64,000 bases of DNA from Porphyra umbilicalis (GCA_002049455.2 KV918770.1:248001-312000); one strand, 5' to 3'. Counted from the first letter of the stretch, positions 20,960 through 33,277 are shown. Numbers and translations are program-made. The notes: a model not told the origin generated them from the sequence alone.

Positions 20960-23900
20960 ATAATGTGGGCTGCGCGCCGCTGCCTGAAAACCCCCATGCA
21001 GGGCCCATTCCCGCGGGTGCGGCTGCGCGCGGACATTCACATGCCGGCCACACAATGTTGCGCTGCGCGGAATACCCCCCCGAATAGCTCCCAGAGCAGG
21101 TTGGTTGCACCAGCAGCGCGTCAACTGGGGGCCACCCCGCCAAAGATTTTCGCTGCACGACCGCATTGCGGCCGCGCGCCCACCCATGCGACAGTGCCTC
21201 TAGGCGGCCCCCCCCCCCTAATCAATACGTTCAGCCGTGGGGGGGCCAACCCAGAATCGCGCGTGGCGGCGGATGTGCACCAAAAAAACCGTGTCCCGCC
21301 CGCCCCCCCCCCCGAGGGCCCGACAATGAGCGCCGCCTGCGCCACGAACGGAAGCAGCGGCCACTCGCGACCGCATGCTCATGAATATCAGATCTCGAGA
21401 CGCCTGTGCGATCGTCAACGCAACGTGTGTCCGCCCCCCCCACCTCCGCTCGTTCTCTGTTTTTTTCCCCGTCTATGCCATGCACCCCGATTTGGGGTCC
21501 CCGCTGCATTGCTGTTGTTTCGACCCCGCCCTGCCCCGCAACCCGAGACCTGCGGTGCCAGAGCGGGCCACTGTGGACCCGGCAGCAAACGGCCCTCGTG
21601 CTGTCGGCGGCCGGGGTGGCGTCGGTCTCATCGTGTGCAAGACATCGGTGGGGAGCGTGCCCTCGCGGCGGCTGTCGAACAGCGCGTCGGTGGCTCCCTT
21701 TGTGACTTGGCGTGGGAGAGGAGGTGGGAAGGTGCGGCCTGCCTACGAGACGAGATCGTGGGGGGGAGGTTACGGCTCCCACCGCGGCAATGCATGACGG
21801 AAGTGAATCTACGAAGCCTGTCGGATGGAATACAGCCCCAGTGAACATATCCGTTTTTCACACTCCAAATGAGGCCTGACTGGCTGGGTCTTGCTCGAAT
21901 TTCGTCGATTACGGGGGGTCTGGGAGGGGTTGCTATTCCAACAATGGGAACGCCGAGTTGCACTACAGTACCGCACCCCTGTGTCACATGTCCGTTCTCT
22001 GGCCAGGCGTCTCTTGATGAAGTTGTCGGACTTGATTCCTTCTAGTGACGGCAAACACCCATGTACTGATTATCCTACCTATTGCGCACTCAACCTCTGG
22101 GTTAGAGTCGTGCCGCCCCCCCCCAGCGCTTCACCACGCCATCCACACCCCACTGCCTCCCTCTCCCCTGCTCTGCTTGCACCCATCGCTGCCTGCTATC
22201 ACCGCCGTCGCTCACTCTTCTTGCACCTACTACCCGGCCGCCGCTACCGCCAACCCCCCTTCCGCCCTACAACTGGCCGCCACCGCCCCACCTCTACCCT
22301 CCACAGACCAGAATGCATTGGGAGTGGCCTGTGTCCACAGGTCACCTAAACGGCAGTGGCGGCGGTGGGGAGGAGGGTGCGGGGGGGGGGGTGCTGACCA
22401 TGGGGGGACGGGAACTCAAACGTGGCCGCTGCCCACAACGAGCAGGAGGAACGATATAAAAACGGCAGGTGCCGTGGAGGGGGTCAGGCAGGGAAGAAAG
22501 CATGATACAGGGCAAGGTGCGGAAAGTGGGGCCGAAATCGGGGGAAGAAAAGCAAAGACGGCGACTTCGTTGGCGGAGTGGATGGGCGGGGGGGGGGGGA
22601 GGCGGGTTGGGGGACCGTTGGGGACGTACAAGGAGAGAGGAGAGGACTCGCGAGGGTGGCAGTAGTGACAGAGTGCAATGCAAGGAGACGGGCGTATAGG
22701 GAGGGGGCGGACCGGTGGCGATGCAGTCTTCAGGACGAAAGGCCCAGCGCGGTGCGCTCGACCAAGGGGTGTGGCTGTGTCGAGTAGTCCTCGAGTCCCC
22801 AGGAGCGCTTGGCGGGCAACAGAGATGGATCAGACCCCACCCAATCTGATACATGATTGGTCCAACGACGCCGGGGGGTCTTTTTGAGGAACAGATCCAC
22901 GCCCTGATTGTATCAACTCAAGTTGACTGATTTAATGAGCTCCGCGAGCGCGCCGTTTATCTTGTCAGCAGCCACATCTGTTGCCCTGCCAACCAATCAG
23001 ACCAACGAAGCTCTTGTGGCCTATCAATCGCGTCACCTCGCAATAGGCATGATGCTTACCCAGTCCTCCACACTGTCGCCCTCCGACACCCCAGCCGACC
23101 GACTCCACCTCCCATGTTTTCCTTCCAGGAACTCCCATCTTTCTTTTCACTTCTTCATTCTTCTCCCCCTCCCCTTGTTGTCGCCGTTCTTTTTTTCCCC
23201 CTCTCCCTCCCCCCCCTTGTCCGCATTAACGTTTGCCGCACCGCACCCATCCTCTGCTTCTATGGTTTCCTCCGCTCCCCCCTCTCACCCGGTGGCGGAA
23301 GCAAGCCTGCCGGACAGTAGCTACAGGACGAAGGCGGACGATGGGGACGTCTAGAGAGGGCTACACTTCATGCTAGTTGTAGGGGGGGGGCTAGCGGGGA
23401 GGCGGAAGGTAGCAGGGAGAGGGGCCTGTGGATGGGCGACGATGGAGACGGGGTGTCGGCGTGACAATAGGTTTTCCTGAAGGTGCGGTATTCTCAAACA
23501 TGCATAGCTGAGATTGGTGTGCCCAGAGCAGGTACACTAGAAAAACTCCACACTTCTGCTGACACTAGGCCGTAAGGGTGAAGAGATAAGGTCACCAGGT
23601 GGGGTCAGACCCCTCTCTCATAGGCCGGATACGATGACGATCGCCGTGGCTCGAAATCCATCCGACATGCTTCGTCGACACACTTCCTTGGTCCGGCAAT
23701 GGGTGCCCGGCGGTGGCTTGGGGGGTGGCAGGGTGGAGGGGGTGGCAGGGTACAGCCTCGTCGTGGCGGGCCGGGAGTTCGCGGCGCCGCGGGGACTTAG
23801 GCGTGAGAACTCAGCCGTGCTGCCATATGGAAAACTTTCATAGCCGGTTTAGCGCCGCTTTTGAGACAGAGGACTAAGATGGCTGGGAAAAAAAACGAGG

Positions 23901-23992
23901 TGTGAACAGGTACACGCCTTGTCAAATTCAGCAAACTGAAATCTCATAAGCCTACTGTCTACCATTCCCTCACGATTAACCCCCTGAGAACG
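20960..23992. other. No supported gene
   Basis: Contains C-homopolymers (21210, 21301, 21437, 22111, 23210) and a G-rich stretch (22380-22600), with only short shadow ORFs. I see no transposon domains, RNA genes or long repeats. Confidence 0.45.
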
Positions 23993-24313
23993 CTAGTCAC
24001 GCCTCTGGTGCACCCTGCGGATGAGCAGCCCCTCCTGCTCTGGCGCCAACGTGCGAGAACGAGTGGTCGGGGTACCCACCTGGGCTGCGGCGGCCACGGA
24101 CCGGTCCATAGCGGCGTTGTCAAACGTGGCTTGAGCGAGTGCGTTCACCGCCAGACACAGAGTACCCTTCAGCAACACAGTCACTGCTTCCACCTCCTCA
24201 ACGCGCAAGCGCCTCCGTTCTTGCCGCTGGCGCACGGAGAGGCTGTCGTCATCACCGTTACTGCAGCAAGCCGTCTGGACCTCCTTCGTGAGCAGCGCTG
24301 TCATCAAGCGCAC
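23993..24313 (-). CDS. Small charged hypothetical ORF, uncertain
   Basis: A 106-codon frame with Arg/Glu-rich helical character (RQRQERRRLRVEEVEA) and little compositional bias, unlike its neighbours. It has no family match that I recognise. A TGA closes the same frame a short distance upstream of its start, so it is either a very small gene, a single exon or chance. No LTR or terminal repeat adjoins it. Confidence 0.2.
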   Translation of the reverse strand: MRLMTALLTKEVQTACCSNGDDDSLSVRQRQERRRLRVEEVEAVTVLLKGTLCLAVNALAQATFDNAAMDRSVAAAAQVGTPTTRSRTLAPEQEGLLIRRVHQRRD

Positions 24314-25199
24314 TCGCGCCAGCGGAGGCCGGGAATCTCAATTGATCCGGTGTGTCACGCGGTGCGGCTGCTTGCTGTCCTCCTCCATCCCGGACACACC
24401 GTCGGTGTCCACGCCCCCGTCCACGCTTTTAGGGCAGGGAGTCTCCGTCGCCGGCTCCCCTTACCCCCGGGCCACACCCTCGCCGGGCGGCTTCGGCGTC
24501 ATCACTGGCCCCCCCCCCGACCGCACCATTGGCGTGGGGATGCTCAGCCATCACTGCCTTCCTCACTCTTGTCCCACGAAGATGCGTCTCCACAATCCCT
24601 TCCGCACCACCCGTGTGTGCAGCATATACATGAGGTTCCTCGGCGCGTACCCCCACCAGAGCAGCGCCGTAACAGCCGGCCGCCGCCCCGCGGAGGGGTT
24701 GGCCATCGGGCTCACCTCGCTGCTCGACGCCCGTGCTGATCGCGTTCAATCCAGTCATACCACCACGAGCACCGCCGCCCGTGCCAGTCTCCTTTCCGGC
24801 TACTGCTCCCCGATTCTTGACGCCACAAGCGCCACCAACTGGGCTGAGCAACATGCGACAGCGGCCGCCAGAAGCGCGTGCCACCATGAAGTCGGCGCTG
24901 GAAGACCTTGGAAAAGAGGGATGGGGGGGGAGGAGAATGGGGTGGGAGGAGAATGGGGTGGGGAGGAGAATGGGGGGGAGGAGAATAAGGAGGGGAACAG
25001 TACTGTCCGGGGGGGGAGGAGATCTGCCTTGCCGTCGTTTGGGCTGCCTATTCAAGGCGCATCTCTCTGGGTACAGGCCAGTCTGTGGTCTGTGAAAGAG
25101 CTGCGCAACTTGGCGTGCGTGTCGAAAACTAATGTGGGGAGCGGGGGGGGGAGTGGGGTGTGAAGCAAGCCACTCATGCCTCTGGAGCTTGATCACCTG
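24314..25199. other. No supported gene
   Basis: Frames are open on both strands for several hundred bases (plus 24288-25163) but translate to Pro/Ser/Ala/Arg-rich text without motifs. A GGGGAGGAGAATGGGG direct repeat occupies about 24925-25000. Confidence 0.35.
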
Positions 25200-26170
25200 A
25201 GCGTGATTACGCTGCATGGAGGGGCTGTTGCGTGGCGGGGGGGGCCGCTGAGGCACGGGAGGGTCGCAGCCAGCGGCCCAACGGCACAATCTGGCGGGGC
25301 GCAGAGGCAAGAATTTTACCCGCAACTCCCGTAGGCTTTGGCCGTAAAACAGGGGGCGCACTGCAAGGCGGTTGTTGCCTGCGTTGGTGCACGGCCGGGT
25401 CCCACCCTGGGACCCGGAATCGACGGCTGGTGTGAGAGGGTGGGAACGTAAGGGGTGGACGAGGGAGTCTTCGACAGTTGTGCAGGAGGGTGACGCACAG
25501 CCGATTGCCGGCGAGAGCTGGTGTGGCGCGGGGGGAAGGCTATCTCGCTCACCCCCCGTAGACTCTGGCCGTAAAACATCGGGCGCACTGCTTGGGGGGG
25601 GTCGCCAGTGACTGTGCGCTGGAACATACAAGCAAGCGGCGGGGCGCCAAGAGCTCTTGTCGCGGGAAGGGAAACGTGAAGGGGGGGATGAGGGTATCAC
25701 CCGCGCCGCCAACAGGTGTGGGGGAATGTGACGCGCAGCCAATCGTCGGGGCGCGCTGGTAAGGCTCAGGGGATAGGTTGCCTCCCCCGCCCCCCGTAGC
25801 CTCTGGCTGAAAGAAATCGGGCGAACTGTTGGGGGGCGTCGCCAGTGTCTGCGCCGTGAAGGATACATGTCAGCGGCGGGGCAACGAGCGCTGCTTGTGC
25901 GGGAGGGGGAAAGTGGGGGGGGGTATGAGGGTGTCACCCGCGCTGGCAACAAGTGTCGGGGAGGGTGACATGCAGCCGCACGTCGACGAGCGCTGGTGGG
26001 CGCGGGGGGAAATTTGTATCTCCAGCGCTCCGTAGACTCTGGACCTTAAAACGCTGGCACATTGCTGGGCGGGGGGTTTCCAGTTTTTGGGTGCTACGAG
26101 GTACAAGCAAGCGGCGTAGCACCAAGTGCTGGTGTCACGGGAAGAGGGACGTGTGGGGGGGAAGGCGGCT
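25200..26170. repeat. About 235-bp tandem repeat, four copies
   Basis: The landmark TAG(A/C)CTCTGG(C/A)C(G/T)(G/T)AAA recurs near 25331, 25559, 25797 and 26033, a spacing of 228-238 bp. Each unit also has a GC(G/C)CACTG block, a GTCGCCAGTG block and a run of G. The 507-codon minus-strand frame covering this array is a by-product of the repeat. Satellite or decayed element array; function unknown. Confidence 0.75.
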
Positions 26171-26780
26171 CTCGCCGCCCCAGTTTGAGGCTTGGCCGAT
26201 CTTGACGCACCACACGGGTACGCAGCTCCTTTTTCTTTGGTCCAGTCCCCGCCACACCCGGACAGCTTTGCCGCCTGTAACCGCGCCTCGGACCCACCGC
26301 GAGAGAATATAGGAGCGTGGCTTGTCTGGGCCACCCCACACTTCTAACTGGTCGCCAAGCAAAGCATCCCACCACACCGGGCAGTTTCTGCAAACCTCCC
26401 ATTTCCGCCACGGTCGCGCTCACCGCACTATTTATAAGAGCAATCCCCCTCGCCCCTCCTGCTGCACCACGACGTTACCATCACCGCCAACCCCCTCGCG
26501 CCGTCGCTCGTCAAGCCACCCATTGGAGGAACTCCACCTGACCCCCACTGTCAACGACGCGACGCTCCCTCCTCCCCCGCCACCCTTCACGGCGCCCTTC
26601 ATCTATGGGAGCCCCACCCCCCCCCGCCACCCCCCGCCATGAAGACTGTAGTACCACAATCAGGGGGGTTACTTCGAGAATAGGCAAGAAATGGCCCTCC
26701 GGGCCGCTCGAGCGTCACCCGCATTGGGACTTGAGGTCCGGGAAGTCGGGCCGATCGAAACGCCAAGACATTAAGACACG
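26171..26780. other. No supported gene
   Basis: Pyrimidine-rich low-complexity sequence on the + strand (26440-26640) and short shadow ORFs only. Confidence 0.4.
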
Positions 26781-26900
26781 GTTTACTTGCCGGCGACGAC
26801 GCTGCCTCCCACCGTCGTCGCCCTTCGTTTTAAAAGGGAGGAAACCGTCGCCCAGGCCCAATTTTCCCAAATGGGAATTGACCCGGGCCGTCACCAACCA
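26781..26900 (+). repeat. Dispersed hairpin repeat, copy 1 (copy 2 at 40516)
   Basis: Begins GTTTACTTGCCGGCGACGAC and for about 47 bp differs from the copy at 40516 by one base. It then continues with diverged similarity to an ACCAACCAA motif about 115 bp in. The first part folds into a 13-bp stem (one mismatch in this copy) with a 5-nt loop. No coding capacity. Confidence 0.75.
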
Positions 26901-27840
26901 ATGCAGATAATTTCCTTCATGCATGTCAAGTCCCCCGAGGCGGGCACAGGAACTTCTAGGATCCGCCCGCACGCCCGGTGCAGTGGCATCTGGGCACAGC
27001 ATTGGACGCCCATGCGGCCTGGAAACGCACTTTGGCACGCGTTTTGTTGTGTCATTTCAACCGTGCCGGTCTTCTCTACCAATAGGAAGTCAGCACAGGC
27101 GCGAATGCAGCGCGTTGCTGGGCCCGACTTGAGCGCGGTTCTTTTGTGACGCTGCCTCTGTGGCCCCTTCCAGGCGACCCACCATCTGTGACGGGTCCAA
27201 TCCAATATGTCGTATCAAATGGATGGATGTCAATCGTTCCTCGTCGCCTGGTTGCTTGGCGTTGATTCGCTGGGTCAATAATCTCTCCACTCGCTCACAG
27301 ATTCCACGACGTCAAATTTGCCAAACCTATTGCTCCATGGCGGGGGGAGCGCGCAACTTTTGGTCCACCGAGCTCGGCCTTCTGGTCGTGTCGCCTTGCA
27401 GCCAGGGTCTTGCGCGAGCGCGCGCTTTCGGGCTCGCTCACGGCCTGCGGTTCACATCATCCAACGTGGGCGTCAAGCGCCACCGTGACCTGGCCATGGA
27501 GCACGCGTCCGGCCCATTACCGTCGGACTTGCCCGGTGCACGCTTGCGCGGGGACGGGGGAGACCCGGTGACGTGGACCTCCCTGCTGTGATGACACGGT
27601 CTCGGCCATCACCCCCGGTTTGCCCCCATCCTGCCCCACTCTTGCGTTCTCTGGCCTTTGTTGCCGCTCCACCGCCCCCCTCTCTACACCGGCGAGCCCC
27701 GACTCGAGCCGTCAACACCAGCTCTTCCACTCCCCGACGTCGACTTGGCGCACGTGCGTGGAGAGACGTGCCTCTCCTCACCTCCCTCTACCCCTGCCCT
27801 ATGGTAGGTCTCCACCGGGTTGTCGCCACTTTTGGCCATC
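26901..27840. other. No supported gene
   Basis: Short frames only. Nothing resembling a promoter, RNA gene or transposon end is evident. Confidence 0.4.
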
Positions 27841-28125
27841 ATGGCCAAACAGACGATCGACCAACTCGCGGAGCGCTTGGCGTTCAAGCTCAGCGGCCGC
27901 GCCGGTAGGGAGCGGCCCCCGACGCCCGCGGCCATCCATCTCATTGCGCAGTGCTTGAAGCTCGTGAGCACCTTCACGGGCAACTACCCCACGATGCAAT
28001 TCCACGTCAACGTGTCGGGCTTCGACAAGCAGGGCTAGATTTTCTGGACGCCTGTGTTTGAAGACAAGGCCGTGCTGGACAGCTTCGCCGGTGGGATACT
28101 CGGCATGGTATACATCACTCACTAG
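27841..28125 (+). pseudogene. Small unrecognised protein with an in-frame TAG
   Basis: Starts at ATG 27841. Sixty-five codons read a protein-like sequence with an amphipathic N-terminal helix (QTIDQLAERLAFKL) and a strand-like FHVNVSGFDKQG. TAG at 28036-28038 follows, and the same frame runs 28 more codons (FWTPVFEDKAVLDSF) to TAG at 28123. Composition is balanced, unlike nearby low-complexity frames, and the stop fits CAG-to-TAG. I do not recognise the family; it could be a fragment of a cellular gene or an element protein. The antisense frame 27799-28182 is taken as its shadow. Confidence 0.35.
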
Positions 28126-28930
28126 AGACAGTTCTTTGGCCCTTGCTCGAGACTGGCCGGCATCGTCGGCGGTTCTGCCCACTCGCTTTTACGTGTTACT
28201 TTTTGGTAACTTCGAGGCGACACAGGCGCGAGCTGTGTCGCCAAGAAGTCGCCAACGGGGGCTACAAAGAGAGTCATACGCTGGATCCAAGGGGGCACCC
28301 AAGCAAACGGATAGCTAACGGATTTGTCTGGTTTCAGGCATAATCTGCGAAACACATTTACCACTTATTTTGGGTACAGTCGTTCCACAAAAAACGTAGC
28401 ACTCCGGCGGGATCAATAGAGCCCTTGACATCTCACATGTGCCTCTTTTGCCATGCAACGCTCTCGATTTTGGACAGGCGCTCTCGAAAATCCCTTAAAC
28501 GTGACCAATCCACGATTCCAGGAGACGCCCAGCGGTCCCGGGGGACCCTCTCGTGAGGGACTTGACATTTCTGAAACAAAAGTTCGGAAACAGCCGACGC
28601 CGCGCCAGACTTCGGCGTCCAAAAGGTCGCCCGCGTTCCCACGTGGTGGGCACTATCGCCCAGGCCGGCAAATTGTTGCCTCAATAGTTCCCACGGCTCT
28701 GCGCCCTCATTGGCGCGAGGGTTTAGGAGGCACTGCCCACTTTGTCGGTGATCTGGTGGACCAATGAGAAAGCGCCAGAGCGTCTCTTTTGAGAAAGGGC
28801 CCTTCAATAGATGCCCCACTTGTCACCGGCTCACGGACTGCGCGGAGGCAGGTCACGACTGAGCGGGATGGTGCCGTCGGAATCCTTCACCTTTTTCGGG
28901 AATGGCCTCATCAGAGGCGGGCGGCGCTGA
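28126..28930. other. No supported gene; one strong hairpin
   Basis: GGCGACACAG (28216-28225) pairs with CTGTGTCGCC (28233-28242) across a 7-nt loop, and imperfect pairing extends the stem to about 18 bp. Otherwise only shadow frames. Confidence 0.45.
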
Positions 28931-30541
28931 CACACGAGGCAGCACATGACAGCAATGAGCCCTCCATCGCTCTTTCTGGCCCCCCACATCGTGGAGCCGG
29001 GCCCATCCGCCAATCTGGCTGGTCTCCCACTGGCGGGCGTGCCAGGGGTCACACGTCCAGTTTGAATGTTCAGAGCGCGGATGCGGGCCCGTCGCCCAAT
29101 TTTGGCTGACGACCGAGTGCGAGGTGGACAGAGACCAGAAGATCTCCTCTTGCGCGCTATTTTGGGACGATGGCAAGTCCATTGCGAACTCATCGGGAAT
29201 CGCAGCATATTTTGATCCTGGTCTGATCCCTGAACAATGGCCCGACGGTCGAGATCATGGGCCCGTTCTCGGTGGCTCAAAATTGCATTCGGAAACTTGT
29301 GACGCGCCGGGCGCATATGTCGACCGGACGACGGCGTCGCCGATCCGGTCGTCGTCGCCACCGCGATCCGTTACCGCCCCCCCCCCCCCCCGCTCCCCCC
29401 CCCCCCCCCGCTCCGCCTCCACCACGATCCGCGCCCCCCCCCCCCCCCCCCGCCCCCCCCCCCCACCACCGCCGCCATCGCGATCCGCGCCTTCCCCCCC
29501 ACCGCCGCCGTCGAGGCCGGCGCCGGCGCCGCGCCCCCCCCATTCTGTATGCACTCGCCACCGCTGTTGCTGCTCTCGTCTGGCGTCCTCGCTCTTGTGC
29601 TCGTTTTTTTTTGTCCTCTGGCTGGTTCACGTGGCTGTTCCTATTACGCCTGAAGACGTAAATTACTCTCGCTGTTGTTTCTTTCTTTGCCACCTCGTCT
29701 TGGAGCTTTTGCTGTGGGACTCAAAGCGGAGTCCTCGCAACTGAGTGCATCGCATCTTCGTCGAAAACATTCCTCATGGCCGTTCCAGAAAGCACATAAC
29801 ATACTCGCTGAGAGCGAGAAGGGGATGCGCCCTCAGACCAGTACGGAGAGGCTACAAACCAAAACGCGACCCCATTTATCCCTGAGACAACAACACAGCA
29901 AACCAAAGGCAACAGAGAACACCAACAAGGCAGCCACAGCGGTGATGGAAACCAACGGGCGGGGGCGGGGAAGCGGCGTGGGCTGCGGACCGGGCGAATG
30001 CGGCGTGGGAGGGGGGGGGGGAAGGGGGGGGGGAAGGGGGGGGCGCGGATCGCGGTGGCGGCGGTGCGGGGGGGGGGGGGAGCGGGGGGGGGGGGGGCGG
30101 TAACGGATCGCGGTAGCGACGTCGACCGGATCGGCGACGCCGTCGTCCGGTCGACATATGCGCCCGGCGCGTCACAAGTTTCCGAATGCAATTTTGAGCC
30201 ACCGAGAACGGGCCCATGATCTCGACCGTCGGGCCATTGTTCAGGGATCAGACCAGGATCAAAATATGCTGCGATTCCCGATGAGTTCGCAATGGACTTG
30301 CCATCGTCCCAAAATAGCTCGCAAGAGGAGATCTTCTGGTCTCTGTCCACCTCGCACTGGGCCGTCAGCTAAATTGGCTGACGGGCCCGCCTCCGCGATC
30401 AGAAATTCCAACGGGACGAGTGACCACTGGCACGCCCCCCAATGGGCGACCAGCCAGAATTGCCAAAGGGCCCGGCTCCACGATGTGGGGGGCCAGAACG
30501 AGCGATGGAGGGCTCATTGCTGTCATGTGCTGCCTCGTGTG
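28931..30541. mobile_element. Foldback element with arms of at least 447 bp
   Basis: The sequence from 28931 (CACACGAGGCAGCACATGAC) to about 29377 is repeated in reverse complement from 30541 back to about 30097, at roughly 85-90 % identity by eye. The pairing continues through mirrored poly-C (29377-29510) and poly-G (30005-30098) runs into the centre (29540-29990), where weak similarity remains (ACCGCTGT...GCTG). The unit is thus an almost complete 1.6-kb inverted repeat without coding capacity. Flanks (GCTGA and TCTGA) do not give a clear target duplication. It may be a foldback transposon or two elements head to head. Confidence 0.85.
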
Positions 30542-32245
30542 TCTGAGCACCCGAAGTCTTGAGCAGAAGAGCGCCTTTGAGAAATATTTGTTGACACGTC
30601 ACTGGTTCTCAGCCACGTTTACGCGAAACGAGGAACATATAGGTGGTACTATTGATCTCGGCTGAGTGCTAGGTTTTTGTGGAACGACTGTATATGTTTC
30701 AGTACTATTTGGCGTATGCAGATTTGTTGATCCAATTTAGTACCAAGTAATGACTGACACGCGACCAACCATACCAGGGGAACGTGCTGGGGAGGCGACC
30801 GCCGCCGCCGCCGCGCCGCCGGTGCAGCGCGCCACCTTGCCGCCGGCCACAGCCACCGTCGCCCCGCCGTCACCCGACGGCGGCTGGCCGCGCCGAGGCA
30901 CCGTCGCCGAGTCGCCGCCGCCGAGTACCTGCCCCCGTCGGCTGCCACGGCGCTGCCTTGCGCGGGGTGCCTGTCGTCTGCGGGCGCAAAATCCGCGGCA
31001 GCCGCCGCGGTGCCGCCCCTTGCCGCCACTGGTGCCCGCCCCTCACCCGGGGTCGACGCGGCGCAGGCGACGCCGCCCCCCCCCCCAGCCGCACGCACCT
31101 CCTTGGCCGCCAAGACTACCGCCGCCGCCCCGTCGCTGTCGTCTCCCGCTGCTGCGGCTTGCCGCCGCCGCCGCCAACACCGCGCACCTCTTCAGCACGT
31201 CCGCCCCCCCCCCGCGCCGACAACGCGGCAGCCGCGGCCGACGACCGCCGCATGACCGCCGCCCCTTGCCGCCACCGCCGCCTTGTGCATTTGCGGCGTC
31301 AGTGGTGACGCGTGGCGGCGGCGGCCGACGCCGCCGCGACGCCGCACACCGCCTCGGCTTGCCGCCGCCGCCGCCGACAACGCGCACCCCCCCCGCACGT
31401 CCGCACCCACCGGCCCCCCCGCGGCGGGAGGCCGCGGACGCGATCCTACTCCTTACCGTCGCCGCTACTTGCCGCCTAATCGCAGCCGGCTGCGGACCCC
31501 GCCGGCACTCTGAGTCGCGGCCAACGCACGGGCGGCGGGGGCGGGCGATGGCGACCGGCCGCCAGGGTTGCCCTTCGCGGCCGCAGGAAGTGGCGGTTGG
31601 AGACTCTCCCGCCCCCCCAAGTGCTCCAGGGGCATTTATGGTAGAAGATGTCACCACCAACCAGTCATATTGCTGAAAACACAAGGGTTAACGAGCAGAA
31701 CAATGAGGACATGGCTCTTATCCAGTGAAAATCGTCTCAGCGCACCTCGCCGCAGAGCAAAAACACGGTCAGTGTCAGAGTCCCTCTGATACTGTCATCG
31801 CAGTGCGGCACCAGCCAATTAGAGGCAGAATTCACTGGCACGATTGCTATGATAGGCGGCGGAGGCCGGTCTGCTGCTGTCCTCACCATTCCGTGCTGAC
31901 AGCGATCTCGCCTGAGTGCACCAGGGGCGAGGCTCCTCCTGAAGTCGTGAAATTGCATCATTACAGTGATACACAAGCCCGGGACTTGGCCGTGTCAGCT
32001 TGACTCTCGTTGTCTTAGCCGTTGGACATGCCATCCGGACCGTATAATTTTGTCGCCAGATCCCCGACCGGCCATCTCAAGTCGTAAGCTGCAGTTTAGA
32101 TGGCGCACCACACTGTGTCGCCCCCAAATGGCTTGAAAGTAACCAAAGAAGCGCGATGGCAGAACCGCCGACGATCGTCCGCACCACTCAAGCAACAGGC
32201 ACCCGCCCGTCCCGATCCCATGCTCACGCGAAGCGTGACGCGTGA
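30542..32245. other. No supported gene; Pro/Arg-coding low complexity with partial duplication
   Basis: A 308-codon plus frame (30750-31676) is Pro/Arg/Ala-rich and repetitive: a GCTTGCCGCCGCCGCCG...CGCGCACC segment occurs at about 31158 and again at about 31359. An 11-bp imperfect hairpin lies at 31770-31794. I treat the frame as composition-driven. Confidence 0.4.
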
Positions 32246-33277
32246 GGACGGGACCCGTGTCGCGGCGCCGGCGGACATGACGTCAGCCTAGGCTCGGCTC
32301 CATCCGCGGGCGAGAAGAAGGAGGCCAACAAGATTGACGACAACAACGAGGATGACCGCGAGGCCAGGGCCGCCGCTGCAGCCTCGGCCATCGTTGACGC
32401 TGCCATCGCTGAGGAAGATGACGGAGGGAAGGAAGACGACCAGTCGGCAGAGTCTAATATCCGTGCCGCCTTTTGCAGTCTCGGAGCCCGTGTTCTCGGC
32501 GGAGCGCGGTTGTCATTACCTGGTGCCGCCGGCACGAGTGCCGCCGGAGGCTCCCCCGCTGCTAAAGCGCCAGGAGCGGTCACCGCCTTCTTAGGCACCG
32601 GGGCTGTGGGCGGCACCAACGGGAGAGGCGCCGACACCGGCGAAAAGACGATCTTATGTGCGGCACGGTCGGCGACGATTGAGGATGGAGCTGCGTTGAC
32701 CTCCGGTCGCGGCGCCGGCCCCCGCAACTGGAGGAACAACCCGGAAAAGGCGCCCACCAACGACCGCCCACCCGCCGCGATAGCGACGTCAGCGGCGACA
32801 ATCAAGCTTGTTGATTGGCTGGTGGCCATTGGCAACGTACGCACGCATCCAGTCACGCTGATGCCGTTGCTAGGGAACGCCGTCGCCGACACTATCGGAA
32901 TGGGCGTCGTCGGCGCCAAGAATCGACTGGAGTGGTGGCCGCGCCAGGATGCCAAGGAGGTGGGGCCGCTCCATGTCGAGCTGTTGTACGATCCCCGAGT
33001 GAAGAGCGATAAGCGGGCCCGCAAGGAAGCGTTTTCTCTGCCGATCAAGGTGGCGCTGCCAAGCTTCTTCTGTACCCGGCAAGCTACCGACATCCGACTC
33101 GCGCACCTCATCCTCATGCTGCAGATGGAGGAGGCGGCCCGCCTGGCATTTGACAGCTTTGTAATGAAGCATTCTACGAAAGAGCTTGGCATGAGGGGGA
33201 TCCCGCAGCAGCCACCCACTTTGGGGTCATTGGCGACGCTGCGAGCCGCACCAAGGGCGACTCCCTCCGCGGCTTAG
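32246..33277 (+). CDS. Uncharacterised protein exon, 5' end not found
   Basis: The frame is open from just after a TGA at 32243 to TAG at 33275-33277 (343 sense codons). It has no ATG in its first half, so an upstream exon is likely; TCAGCCTAG near 32282-32290 could be an acceptor. Residues read an acidic helix (EKKEANKIDD, AIAEEDDGGKEDD), an Ala/Gly/Pro linker, then a globular-looking stretch (IKLVDWLVAIGNVRTH, NRLEWWPRQDAKEVGPLH, LILMLQMEEAARLAFDSF). I do not recognise the domain. The same frame continues past the TAG without another stop into the copia ORF at 33485, so this could be the N-terminal part of that element or a separate gene. The long antisense frame 32224-33219 is its shadow. 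Confidence 0.5.
   Translation, partial: GRDPCRGAGGHDVSLGSAPSAGEKKEANKIDDNNEDDREARAAAAASAIVDAAIAEEDDGGKEDDQSAESNIRAAFCSLGARVLGGARLSLPGAAGTSAAGGSPAAKAPGAVTAFLGTGAVGGTNGRGADTGEKTILCAARSATIEDGAALTSGRGAGPRNWRNNPEKAPTNDRPPAAIATSAATIKLVDWLVAIGNVRTHPVTLMPLLGNAVADTIGMGVVGAKNRLEWWPRQDAKEVGPLHVELLYDPRVKSDKRARKEAFSLPIKVALPSFFCTRQATDIRLAHLILMLQMEEAARLAFDSFVMKHSTKELGMRGIPQQPPTLGSLATLRAAPRATPSAA

Noticed and set aside
24429-25952. 507-codon minus-strand ORF
   Set aside because: Covers the 235-bp tandem array and Pro/Arg-rich DNA; no motif, and openness follows from GC content and repeat structure.
32224-33219. 331-codon minus-strand ORF
   Set aside because: Antisense to a plus frame with acidic-helix and globular character; it translates to Ser/Ala/Pro-rich text without motifs.
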